DNA of 63,244 bases from the NCBI GenBank assembly GCA_963582345.1, contig CAUZSN010000004.1, forward strand, positions 1 to 63,244, in the 5' to 3' direction. This document shows, piece after piece, positions 45,220-53,260 of this stretch. Position 1 is the first letter of the stretch. Each line of letters opens with the position of its first letter. The position numbers were made by a program, and so were the translations under genes. The notes beneath the pieces were generated by a model. That model was not told the DNA's origin. It saw only the letters and a list, made by a program, of their open reading frames with translations, and did no database searches. This stretch comes from CAUZSN01 sp963582345. Its GTDB lineage: Bacteria; Planctomycetota; Planctomycetia; Planctomycetales; Planctomycetaceae.

Positions 45220-46302
45220 CTAAAGAATCTCCAAGCCAGGCAATTGTGGACTTTCCAGCATCTGCTTGGCAATTTGAATCGCCGTCGATTCGCAGACGTG
45301 CAGCAAATGAGGTCGGGCGGGATTATTGTCATCGTAGAGCGCGGATATTTTTCCGTCATCGCCTTTGACACAAATTTCAGGTTCCATAGGGATCTCGCCC
45401 AAGAACGGAACTCCCAATTCTTCGGCTTTATTTTTCGCGCCGCCGCGGCCGAAGACGTCTCCGCTCATGTTTTCGACGATGCCTAATACGGGAATTTTCA
45501 CCTGACGGAACATGTTGATGGCCTTCATGGCATCCAACAGAGCGACTTGTTGTGGCGTGCACACGACAACAGCACCAGCCAACCCTAGCAATTGCGACAA
45601 CGTCAACGAAACATCACCGGTTCCTGGCGGCAAATCGATCACCAGGTAGTCCAATTCTCCCCAATCAGTTTCCTGCAAGAATTGCGTGAGTAACTTGTGC
45701 AACATGGGGCCGCGCCAGATGACGGCCTGGTCCGGCTTGATCATGAATCCGATGGACATTAATTTCATTCCGTCAGATTCAACCGGCTCAATTCGGCTAA
45801 TTACCTGTCCATCGGCACCCCGTTTTTCAACCATGGCCGGCTCGCCCGTGGCGCCCACCATGTGCGGTATGCTGGGGCCGTACACGTCAGCATCCATCAG
45901 TCCGACCTTGGCACCAAAAGATTTCAAGCCGTAAGCCAAAGAGGCCGCGACAGTACTTTTCCCGACCCCACCCTTCCCGCTGCCAACTGCCAAAACATTT
46001 TTCACTCGCAGGCCAATCGAGCCACCGGACTGCTTGCCGCGTACGCTCCACGAAAAGGTGACTTTTACCGGACCCGCCAAGGGAAGCTTGCCCGAAATAG
46101 CCGCATTGATGCGCTCTCTAATACGCTCGCGCTGTGGATATGCGGGTGTAGGCAATTCCACCTCGATTTGAACAGACCCGTCGTTCGGAACGGTCACCTG
46201 CTTGAGCATTTCCGATTCTGTCAGAGTACATCCGATTTCCGGGTCAGCGACGTTTTTCAAGCTCTCCCGAACATCAGCCTCTGTAATCTTCGAATTAGCC
46301 AT
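45220..46302 (-). CDS. mrp: Mrp/NBP35-family Fe-S cluster carrier ATPase
   Basis: Cytoplasmic P-loop ATPase that carries Fe-S clusters to apo-proteins. Residues 1-90 are a MIP18/DUF59 domain (LKNVADPEIGCTLTESEML). Residues 95-350 form the ATPase with the deviant Walker A GSGKGGVGKSTVAASLAYG, GLMDADVYGPSIPHMVG, and DYLVIDLPPGTGDVSLTLSQ. The family's C-terminal CxxC cluster site is not apparent, as the expected place reads FGRGGAKNKAEEL, so cluster binding may be altered. AGGA, overlapping the stop of the gene upstream, serves as its ribosome binding site. Confidence 0.93.
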   Translation of the reverse strand: MANSKITEADVRESLKNVADPEIGCTLTESEMLKQVTVPNDGSVQIEVELPTPAYPQRERIRERINAAISGKLPLAGPVKVTFSWSVRGKQSGGSIGLRVKNVLAVGSGKGGVGKSTVAASLAYGLKSFGAKVGLMDADVYGPSIPHMVGATGEPAMVEKRGADGQVISRIEPVESDGMKLMSIGFMIKPDQAVIWRGPMLHKLLTQFLQETDWGELDYLVIDLPPGTGDVSLTLSQLLGLAGAVVVCTPQQVALLDAMKAINMFRQVKIPVLGIVENMSGDVFGRGGAKNKAEELGVPFLGEIPMEPEICVKGDDGKISALYDDNNPARPHLLHVCESTAIQIAKQMLESPQLPGLEIL

Positions 46303-46308
46303 TAATTC

Positions 46309-46686
46309 CTATCCACCAAGTGTTGCACGAAATTGGCTCCGACAAATCCGAGCCAATTCTTCACCGCCAATACGATCCTCGACAAATGCGAACGCACCCA
46401 ACTCGCGCAATGGCCATTCCAGCTCGGCCGTTTGCTTTGAACCAATAACGATGACCGGCGGAAAGAACCACCGACCCTCGCAAAGCCCCAAGAACTGCAG
46501 GCATTCCGCCGCACCCGCAGACATCGCAAGCACAACCACACACTTCAACGTACTATTAAAATGCTGTTCGATGTCACGCGTCGAACAACACGCTCGAACA
46601 CGAACGTCGTGATCGACAAACTGCCACTGCAGTTCGGGCACCCAGCGCGGTTGTTTTTCAAATACGATTATAATCGGTGTGGCCAC
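46309..46686 (-). CDS. Hypothetical protein, possible receiver-like domain
   Basis: A 125-residue soluble protein from GTG 46686 (ATPIIIVFEKQPRWV). The pattern of hydrophobic strands alternating with helices (VVVLAMSAGAAECLQFL, FPPVIVIGSK, ELGAFAFVED) resembles the beta-alpha fold of response-regulator receivers, with FAFVEDR in the last strand position. The usual DD phospho-acceptor pair at the N-terminus is absent, so it would be a non-phosphorylatable pseudo-receiver. It ends six bases before mrp and its stop overlaps the mrp ribosome binding site, implying translational coupling. Not a recognised family. Confidence 0.55.
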   Translation of the reverse strand: MATPIIIVFEKQPRWVPELQWQFVDHDVRVRACCSTRDIEQHFNSTLKCVVVLAMSAGAAECLQFLGLCEGRWFFPPVIVIGSKQTAELEWPLRELGAFAFVEDRIGGEELARICRSQFRATLGG

Positions 46687-47091
46687 ACCACTAATTCCAG
46701 ATTGTAGAACCACTTGAATTCTAGGCAGTTAAACTGACGAAAACAACGAATGTGCAATAAACGATAGAGTTCCGTGATTACCGACAAACAGACGAGAATC
46801 GAAAGTCCCGGTTTCATCACTCCGGCGTGAGATGATGTCCGGATCACTAGCTTTCGAATCTCGGTCATATCTTCACATTGCAAAGCAAATACCCTCGCGT
46901 CCCAGACCACTGTCTTTAACTCTGCCATCTGGCATGTTGGCCACGTACCACGGAGGAACATCGTGTCGCACAAATGACATCGCCGACTGCCGCGACAATG
47001 CCAACCTTAACTTGCAGCTCAACATCCCACGCCGTATCTTGCTACGCATAGTACACGTCCGTGCCTCTTCCCACATCGATGAGTCATCTCG
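46687..47091. other. Divergent control interval before the symporter pair
   Basis: About 400 bases between two outward-facing genes. A 112-codon plus-strand frame at 46832-47170 overlaps the DUF485 gene out of frame and has no family resemblance, so it is rejected. Promoters for both sides should lie here, but none is clear. Confidence 0.4.
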
Positions 47092-47337
47092 ATGGAAACA
47101 AGCAATGCCCGCATCAGGATCATTTTGTTCAGCACCTATGTGCTGCTGTACGGCGGCTTTGTGCTGCTGAACATGTTTTGGCCTGACCTGATGGAAACCA
47201 CTCCCGTGGCCGGAATTAATCTAGCGATCCTCTACGGGTTCGGGTTGATCGTGGTAGCGTTGATCCTGGCCCTTGTCTACGGCTGGCTGTGCAATCCCAC
47301 ACAGAATAATGCCGAAGACGAGGAGGACTGGGAGTGA
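47092..47337 (+). CDS. DUF485 small membrane protein (YjcH-like)
   Basis: An 81-residue protein with two membrane helices (about 9-30, IILFSTYVLLYGGFVLLNMF; about 42-66, LAILYGFGLIVVALILALVY) and an acidic tail (NAEDEEDWE). DUF485 proteins such as YjcH accompany ActP-type monocarboxylate symporters in many bacteria, and the symporter gene overlaps its stop by four bases here. Probably an accessory subunit of the transporter. Confidence 0.85.
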   Translation: METSNARIRIILFSTYVLLYGGFVLLNMFWPDLMETTPVAGINLAILYGFGLIVVALILALVYGWLCNPTQNNAEDEEDWE

Positions 47338-49295
47338 TTTACGAGCCGTCTGCCGTTGCGGTTGCCGTCTTCTTTCTATTCGTAGCCATTACGCTCGGGC
47401 TGAGTTTCTTTCTCGGCAGCCGGGCCAAGTCGCCGCAAGGTTACTTTGCCGCCCACGGAAAGATTCCCTGGTTTGTCAACGGCGTGGCGTTTGCTGGCGA
47501 TTATTTGTCGGCTGCGTCGTTTCTAGGAATTTGCGGCATGATCGCCTTTTATGGCTACGACGGTTTCTTGTACTCCATTGGATACTTGGCCGGATGGATC
47601 GTGGCGTTGTTCGTGGTTGCCGAGCCGATGAAACGGTTCGGAAAATTCACGTTTGCTGATGCGCTCGATGCCAAGTTTGGATCACGAGGCATCAAGTTGG
47701 CCGCCGGTATCAGCACGTTGGCAGTAAGCGTGTTCTACTTGATTCCACAGATGGTCGGCGCGGGCGTCCTGATTCAACCGCTGTTGGGATTCCCTCACTG
47801 GGTGGGCGTACTATTGGTCGGCACGACGGTGATCATCATCGTCGTCACCGCAGGTATGGTCTCGACGACCTGGGTGCAGTTTCTCAAAGGGTCGCTGTTG
47901 GTCGTTTTTAGCGCCGTGCTGACGGTGATGATTCTAGCACGCGGTTTTCAAACTGGGCGAGGCGGCGAAGACGGTTATGAGTTCCGGACTTTAGGGCCTT
48001 GTGTGGAAAACGAACTGAAAACATTCCTTGAAAAAACCACTGGATCGAAAGTTCTTGCCCGTAAAGGAGCATGGAATAATGTGCCGTTTATCCGCACAAG
48101 TGACGGCGCAACGGGTCAGGTCACTATCTGGAGTATTGAAGTCCAGCCGCAGAACTCCATCGATGGTGACAACCGCTTGTTCCTACGCGAAGCGCAAAGC
48201 GTCACCACGACCACCGATGGACGAACGCTCGTGAACGGTTTGCCCAAGGGTACAAAGAAAGGCGAACCGGAACTGCATCCGGTAGGTCACATCAGTCAAC
48301 TTCCGGACGGGCGGGACAAGACTGGTCCACTCGGTCCACTTTCGTTCTTCAGCACGTTGCAGGAGAGCCAAATCATCCTCTGGCGCAATCAAATGATTAC
48401 TGAAGATGACGGTTCAGTGACAACGGTCTACTACCAAAAACCGACTGCGGGAAGCCAGGTTTTACGACCGGGCGAGCATCCGCGGTTCGCCGGCATTCGC
48501 AGTGACCGACTCATCGACAAGCTCAACTTCCTGTCGTTGATGCTAGCCCTTTTTGGCGGGACGGCGGCGCTGCCGCACATCTTGATTCGTTATTACACCG
48601 TCAAAGACGAAGCTAGCGCACGGAAAAGTACAATTGTGGGAATTGCCAGTATTGGGATCTTCTATGTGCTCACGTTGTATTTAGGCTTGGGAGCAATGAC
48701 CAGTGGATCGCTTGACGTAACCAACACCAACATGGCCGCGCCTCTGTTGGCCAAGAGCATCAATGAATGGTTGTTCGCAATTATCTCCGCCATCGCGTTT
48801 ACGACTGTGTTGGGAACGGTCAGTGGCTTGATTCTGGCATCGGCCGGAGCCGTGACACACGACCTGTTGATCAGCTCTTTCGGTGTGCAGCTCACCGATC
48901 ACGAAAAGGTCCGTGTGGCGAAGATCGCATCGGTCTTTGTCGGAGCTATCGCAATCGTTCTTGGAATCCTGTTCCAGCGGTTGAACGTGAGCTACCTGGT
49001 GGGCTGGGCCTTTAGCGTGGCTGCATCGGCCAATCTTCCGTCCCTGGTGATGATCCTGTACTGGAAACGAGTGACTCGGCAGGGCGTGATCGCGGCCTTG
49101 ATCGTGGGCATGGTTAGTTCGCTGGCCTGGATTCTGCTGAGTGCCGACACGTTCACGCAGGTCTACGGGTTGTCTGCCGAAGCGGCAGTCGTGCCGTTCA
49201 GCCAGCCGGGAATCGTCACGATCCCGCTGGGCTTTATCACATTGATTGTGGTGTCGCTGCTGACGCGCGATCCCGGTACAAACAGGATTGTGTGA
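47334..49295 (+). CDS. Sodium/solute symporter, acetate ActP-like, with large extracytoplasmic insert
   Basis: A 653-residue SSS-family transporter with about 13 helices. Motifs: GDYLSAASFLGICGMIAFYG, YSIGYLAGWIVALFVVAEPM, FADALDAKFGSRGIKLAAGI, and later GGTAALPHILIRYYTVKD, which is typical of ActP/MctC-type acetate, pyruvate or propionate symporters. Residues about 210-380 are a hydrophilic insert (with TLGPCVENELKTFLEKTTG and QPQNSIDGDNRLFLREAQ) between helices 6 and 7, absent from the 549-aa E. coli ActP. GTG 47334 overlaps the DUF485 gene, so the two are coupled. Confidence 0.9.
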   Translation: MIYEPSAVAVAVFFLFVAITLGLSFFLGSRAKSPQGYFAAHGKIPWFVNGVAFAGDYLSAASFLGICGMIAFYGYDGFLYSIGYLAGWIVALFVVAEPMKRFGKFTFADALDAKFGSRGIKLAAGISTLAVSVFYLIPQMVGAGVLIQPLLGFPHWVGVLLVGTTVIIIVVTAGMVSTTWVQFLKGSLLVVFSAVLTVMILARGFQTGRGGEDGYEFRTLGPCVENELKTFLEKTTGSKVLARKGAWNNVPFIRTSDGATGQVTIWSIEVQPQNSIDGDNRLFLREAQSVTTTTDGRTLVNGLPKGTKKGEPELHPVGHISQLPDGRDKTGPLGPLSFFSTLQESQIILWRNQMITEDDGSVTTVYYQKPTAGSQVLRPGEHPRFAGIRSDRLIDKLNFLSLMLALFGGTAALPHILIRYYTVKDEASARKSTIVGIASIGIFYVLTLYLGLGAMTSGSLDVTNTNMAAPLLAKSINEWLFAIISAIAFTTVLGTVSGLILASAGAVTHDLLISSFGVQLTDHEKVRVAKIASVFVGAIAIVLGILFQRLNVSYLVGWAFSVAASANLPSLVMILYWKRVTRQGVIAALIVGMVSSLAWILLSADTFTQVYGLSAEAAVVPFSQPGIVTIPLGFITLIVVSLLTRDPGTNRIV

Positions 49296-49701
49296 GCCGT
49301 TATCGCAAGAGCGCAAGTTCAAGCAATGTAGCTACCAGCGCCAATATCAAAGAGACGCCAAGCCACTGCTCCTGGATGGTCGCGTACAGGTTTTGGAAAC
49401 TGACAGTATGCTTGGAAGCGTCACTGGTTGCGAGTTCTGAAAGACCAGAAGTCTCGCCACAAATTCCGGGTCCCACTGGGAAACCGGCCAATAGAACTGT
49501 TCCAACAGTGTTTTTTGACCGTACAGGTTCTTGAATCATCCCTAACGGGGTATACCACGTCAAATGCTCATCGGCGAATGGATGTGGCGTGAAAACCTTG
49601 TCACGCAGAAAAATAATCTGGAAGATGTGGAAAGCAAGGTGAAGTTGACGTCTTGCTCCTTTTCTCGTATAGCCCTGAAGCATGAGAAATTCCGTTGTTC
49701 T
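49296..49701. other. Gene-poor interval upstream of tRNA-Arg
   Basis: About 400 bases. A 79-codon minus-strand stretch ending at 49300 finishes in a membrane-helix-like segment (EQWLGVSLILALVATLLELA) and could be a small membrane protein starting at ATG near 49538, but it has no clear ribosome binding site and the longer frame runs antisense through the tRNA. Not called as a gene. Confidence 0.35.
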
Positions 49702-49775
49702 GTCCTCGTAGCTCAATTGGATAGAGCGCTGGCCTCCGAAGCCAGAGGTTGCAGGTTCGAATCCTGCCGGGGATA
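49702..49775 (+). tRNA. tRNA-Arg (anticodon CCG)
   Basis: A 74-nt cloverleaf. Acceptor GTCCTCG pairs with CGGGGAT at 49768-49774 (two G-U pairs), with discriminator A at 49775. The D-arm is GCTCAATTGGATAGAGC. The anticodon arm CTGGCCTCCGAAGCCAG presents CCG, decoding CGG. The T-arm is GCAGGTTCGAATCCTGC. CCA is not encoded. Confidence 0.97.
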
Positions 49776-50151
49776 CTGACGGAGCCCCTTGATCTGTCGT
49801 AGTTGAGAAGCGAAGTTTTGTAATTTTCGAATCGCAGAATTTCCGATTTTTCACCCCATCCCATGCGGTAACCCTCCGCCGCAACGAACGTCACAACAGC
49901 TTTACGCCGATCCTTGACACATGTTTGCACTTCGGTCGAATTTTCTCATTCGCGGAGTCGGCATCCCAGGCTCCCACAATCATCATCGCACGCTCGACTC
50001 CCCTACCCCGATCCTATGGACGAGCCGGTAGCCCAAACATATCAGTGAATTGTTTCATCAAGACACGCTGATGACCACAACCTCGGTTGCTCGCAGTGTG
50101 CAAGATTTTTTGTGTTCACGACGATGTATTTCGTTCCTCAGCAATAAGAAT

Positions 50152-50524
50152 TCATCGCATCAAATAGATTGGATAGCGATACGGGGTAGGGATGAAATAC
50201 AGAATACGCGGCGGTGTCCGCACAAGCATGTCATGTTGCAACTCTTCAACATTTTCAATGAATTCATTGACACCTCCGGGAAAGGCAAACCGGAACTTGC
50301 GATACCAGCACATGAACTCTTGTCGCTCGTATTGGAGTAAAAAAACCATTGTGGTGCGCCACTTCGTGAGGATCGATCGGCTGCATTATTATCTCAGGTA
50401 ATTCGTGACGAACTACAAAAAACAAACGATCGACGGTCCCGCTGTGGGCTAGTCGGTCTCCAAATAGTTGCTCCGGATTTATATCCACGTAACTTTGACG
50501 TTTCAACAATAAGATGGCTCGGTT
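50152..50524 (-). pseudogene. Remnant of an unidentified protein, frameshifted
   Basis: Two overlapping minus-strand frames read as one protein. The first gives KRQSYVDINPEQLFGDRLAH, SGTVDRLFFVVRHELPEIIM and QPIDPHEVAH. The second continues VFLLQYERQEFMCWYRKFRF and AFPGGVNEFIENVEELQHDM, ending at 50152. The switch is a single-base indel near 50350, just before a seven-T run. The residue pattern looks like the end of a longer family, but I cannot name it. No start or N-terminal domain survives. The 49776-50151 stretch beside it shows nothing further. Confidence 0.55.
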
Positions 50525-50609
50525 GAAGATGCCTGAGCGTGCAGGGATACTCAGCATACGATCCACCGAATGCAATAGCCTGACGGCAACTCTGGATGCC
50601 ACTAGACGT

Positions 50610-50755
50610 TTGATAACTGACAGTGACACAGCCATCGGAACGATCCTCGATAACGATACGGCTGCAATCACGATGGAAGACGTAACTGCAGTCGAAGGCG
50701 GCGGTCTGTTGTTTACCGTGACACTGGACAATGCGGTACAAAGTATCTTCGACGT
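50610..50755 (+). pseudogene. Calx-beta domain fragment
   Basis: A plus-strand stretch reads ITDSDTAIGTILDNDTAAIT followed by MEDVTAVEGGGLLFTVTLDN. This is the junction between two Calx-beta repeats: GTILDND closes one, and VAEGG..FTVTLD opens the next. After AVQ and FDV the sense is lost. The parent would be a large secreted adhesion-type protein with many such repeats; only about 48 residues remain. It lies next to the minus-strand remnant at 50152-50524. Confidence 0.65.
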
Positions 50756-50903
50756 GTACGAGCAACGGCCAACGTGCGTTTAACGTAACCTACCTGATTT
50801 CCCGTTCGATGGACGGCAGCACGATAATCAGAACAATAACGCAAGGGCATATGCTGTACAGTGCAAGTTCTAAGTGCGTCGAGCAATACGATAGGCCTTC
50901 GAG

Positions 50904-52343
50904 ATGAGTAGTAAGGCGATCATCGTTGGTGGCGGTTTAGCTGGATTAGCTACTGCGGCTGCGCTGGCGGAACGAGACGTTTCGGTAATGTTGCTCGAGT
51001 CCAGGCCAAGATTGGGTGGGCGAGCCAGTTCGTTCGGCGACCGAACCACTGAGACGCAAATCGACAACTGCCAGCACGTCACCATGGGCTGTTGCACAAA
51101 CTTTCAACATTTCTGTCGAACTGTCGGCCTGAGCGACCTGTTCCGCCGCGAGTTGGAACTCTTTTTTATCGGCCCTGGCAATAGTACTGCCACATGGCAT
51201 TGCGATCGACTCACAGCGAGCCGCTTACCCGCACCGTTTCACTTATTTCCAGCGTTCTCCAAAATCAGCTATCTAAAAAGACAAGATAAGTTTCAGCTGG
51301 CCAAAGGACTCAAAGCACTGGCTGCGATCAACCCAAATCTTACGAGCGAGAAAACGATCGAGCGATGGTTGTGGGACAACGGGCAGACTGCGACTGCAAT
51401 CGAACGATTTTGGAATCTAGTCCTAGTCAGTGCACTCGGCGAAACACCAAACCGAATCAGCGTCCCACAGGCTCAGAAAGTATTTGTTGATGCATTTCTG
51501 GCCAATCGTAGTGGATGGGAAGTGAGTATCCCCGTTGTGCCACTGGACGACTTGTATGGCTTGCGGTTGACCGAATGGTTAGCTCAGCGCGGGGTCACAA
51601 TTCGTCTTCGGTCAGGCGTCCAGCGGCTTCTTGTGGATCAGGGAACCGTCGTCGCTGTTGAACTTCGCGACGGCCAGCGTCTGTCAGCAAACCATTTTGT
51701 TGTGGCTGTGCCGCATCACCTGGTATTGTCCTTGCTACCTGTATCTATGCGAACGCATCCGCAACTGGCGGGTGTCAATCGACTGCAGTCAGCTCCGATC
51801 GCCAGCGTCCATTTATGGTTTGACCGACCAATCACCACGCTGCCCCATGCCGTTTTCGTCAATCGTTTGAGCCAGTGGATGTTCAATCGGTCGGTGTTGC
51901 AATCCGTGCGAGACTCGCGGGGCGGACAGGACTCCCACGATGACAAAATGTACTACTATCAAATCGTGATTAGCGCCGCCCGCAATTTAGCCGGTCTGTC
52001 ACAACGGGCAGTCGCCGCTGAAGTTACACGAGAATTGACTGAAGTTTGGCCGGAAACTGCCAACTCGCAGCTCCTGCATTCTCGGCTTATCGTTGAACAT
52101 CAAGCGGTTTTTTCTCCGCTACCAGGAGTCGACAAGTTGCGGCCTATTCAGCAATCGCCGATTAGCAACCTACAATTTGCTGGCGATTGGACAGCAACCG
52201 GATGGCCGGCAACGATGGAAGGTGCCGTCCGCAGTGGTTATCTCGCGGCCGAAAATATTCTGCGGAATCTTGGTCGAACCGCACAAATTTTGCAGCCCGA
52301 TCTTCCCACGAGTCTTTTGTCCAAACTTGTCTTGAAACTTTGA
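50904..52343 (+). CDS. hpnE: Hydroxysqualene dehydroxylase-like FAD amine oxidoreductase (HpnE type)
   Basis: HpnE makes squalene from hydroxysqualene in the HpnCDE route of hopanoid or sterol precursors. The 479-residue flavoprotein opens with AIIVGGGLAGLATAAALAER and LLESRPRLGGRASSF (FAD site), followed by the HpnE-typical DNCQHVTMGCCTNFQHF. Middle: FWNLVLVSALGETPNRIS and NRSGWEVSIPVVPL. End: NLQFAGDWTATGWPATMEGA, then VRSGYLAAENI, the amine-oxidase closing motif. hpnC and hpnD are not adjacent. Phytoene desaturases are relatives, but the DNCQH segment favours HpnE. Confidence 0.88.
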   Translation: MSSKAIIVGGGLAGLATAAALAERDVSVMLLESRPRLGGRASSFGDRTTETQIDNCQHVTMGCCTNFQHFCRTVGLSDLFRRELELFFIGPGNSTATWHCDRLTASRLPAPFHLFPAFSKISYLKRQDKFQLAKGLKALAAINPNLTSEKTIERWLWDNGQTATAIERFWNLVLVSALGETPNRISVPQAQKVFVDAFLANRSGWEVSIPVVPLDDLYGLRLTEWLAQRGVTIRLRSGVQRLLVDQGTVVAVELRDGQRLSANHFVVAVPHHLVLSLLPVSMRTHPQLAGVNRLQSAPIASVHLWFDRPITTLPHAVFVNRLSQWMFNRSVLQSVRDSRGGQDSHDDKMYYYQIVISAARNLAGLSQRAVAAEVTRELTEVWPETANSQLLHSRLIVEHQAVFSPLPGVDKLRPIQQSPISNLQFAGDWTATGWPATMEGAVRSGYLAAENILRNLGRTAQILQPDLPTSLLSKLVLKL

Positions 52344-52414
52344 AATTTCTCTTCAAGAAACTCAGTTTCTGAGACTTTTTTACTTTGCCCCGCAGACTTC
52401 AACGAACAACCGTT

Positions 52415-52960
52415 TCAATTGCGCTCCGCACGCCAGGGCATGGGTATAGTTGACTCCGGCTGGTTCTCCCATTCCTTGCGAATCTGGTTCAGGCCGAACG
52501 TACATAGATCAAACTCCTGACTCAGCCGGCGCAGAACAGGCGCCTCATCTCCGTACGGATCTTCGTCAAACGTACTAGCGATGTAGTACGATTCCTTTCC
52601 CTGCTGACAATAATCGATCAAATGGTCCTTACAGTCAGAAGATCGCAAGCGTGACAAAGCCTCAGGATACACTCCGATCCAAAACAGCGTAAAATCGCCG
52701 ATATGCCGATAGATTTCTCGCTGCGGTTTCGCCTGCCGCTGCTGGGCTTCCAGCAGCATTTCCGCGACATCCTGTAGCCACCGACCACGAGCGTCGCGAA
52801 TCCGAAAAATGGCATCCATCTTGACGAACCGCACCAACAGCTCCACCAGGTAGTCAACCAACCGCGGATCAGCCACTCCCAATTGGACCTGAAACGTTTG
52901 TTCAGCCAGAGCGGCAAAGAGCCTTCGCAAGGCACCTACTCCGGTTAAGACAGGAGCCAT
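52415..52960 (-). CDS. Conserved-looking hypothetical protein
   Basis: Not recognised. A 181-residue, mainly helical soluble protein. Trp- and acid-rich segments include VELLVRFVKMDAIFRIRDAR, DFTLFWIGVYPEALSRLRSS and SYYIASTFDEDPYGDEAPVL. GGAGAT lies at good distance before the ATG at 52960, which supports expression. No signal peptide or membrane helix. It is divergent from the decayed beta-CASP gene. Confidence 0.65.
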   Translation of the reverse strand: MAPVLTGVGALRRLFAALAEQTFQVQLGVADPRLVDYLVELLVRFVKMDAIFRIRDARGRWLQDVAEMLLEAQQRQAKPQREIYRHIGDFTLFWIGVYPEALSRLRSSDCKDHLIDYCQQGKESYYIASTFDEDPYGDEAPVLRRLSQEFDLCTFGLNQIRKEWENQPESTIPMPWRAERN

Positions 52961-53260
52961 GAATATCTCCTTTCGACAAACCGGGAAATCTCAGTCGGCC
53001 GCAACAGCTAGGCCAATTCGTCTGCGCCTCAAACGTGCAATACGAGTATCGACGGTAAAACAGCTTCAGTCGTTTATTCTAAGGAACGTCAAGAATCTGT
53101 GTCAAACTCATTTTCTTAAAGATTTAACATTAAATGATTTATGTAATCCAGCACCGTTTTGGAATCATCTTGAATCTACCCGAGATGCGATTAACGATCC
53201 GTTGCAAACAGGTGAAGTGCGATATTTAACTAATACTAATCTGAGGGAGTGTTCAGCGAG

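Noticed and set aside
46832..47170. 112-codon plus-strand frame overlapping the DUF485 gene
   Set aside because: Out of frame with the clear DUF485 product, with Cys/Ser-rich nonsense composition.
49300..49884. 194-codon minus-strand frame
   Set aside because: It runs antisense through tRNA-Arg and contains tRNA-derived residues; only its last 79 codons look protein-like and lack a start signal.
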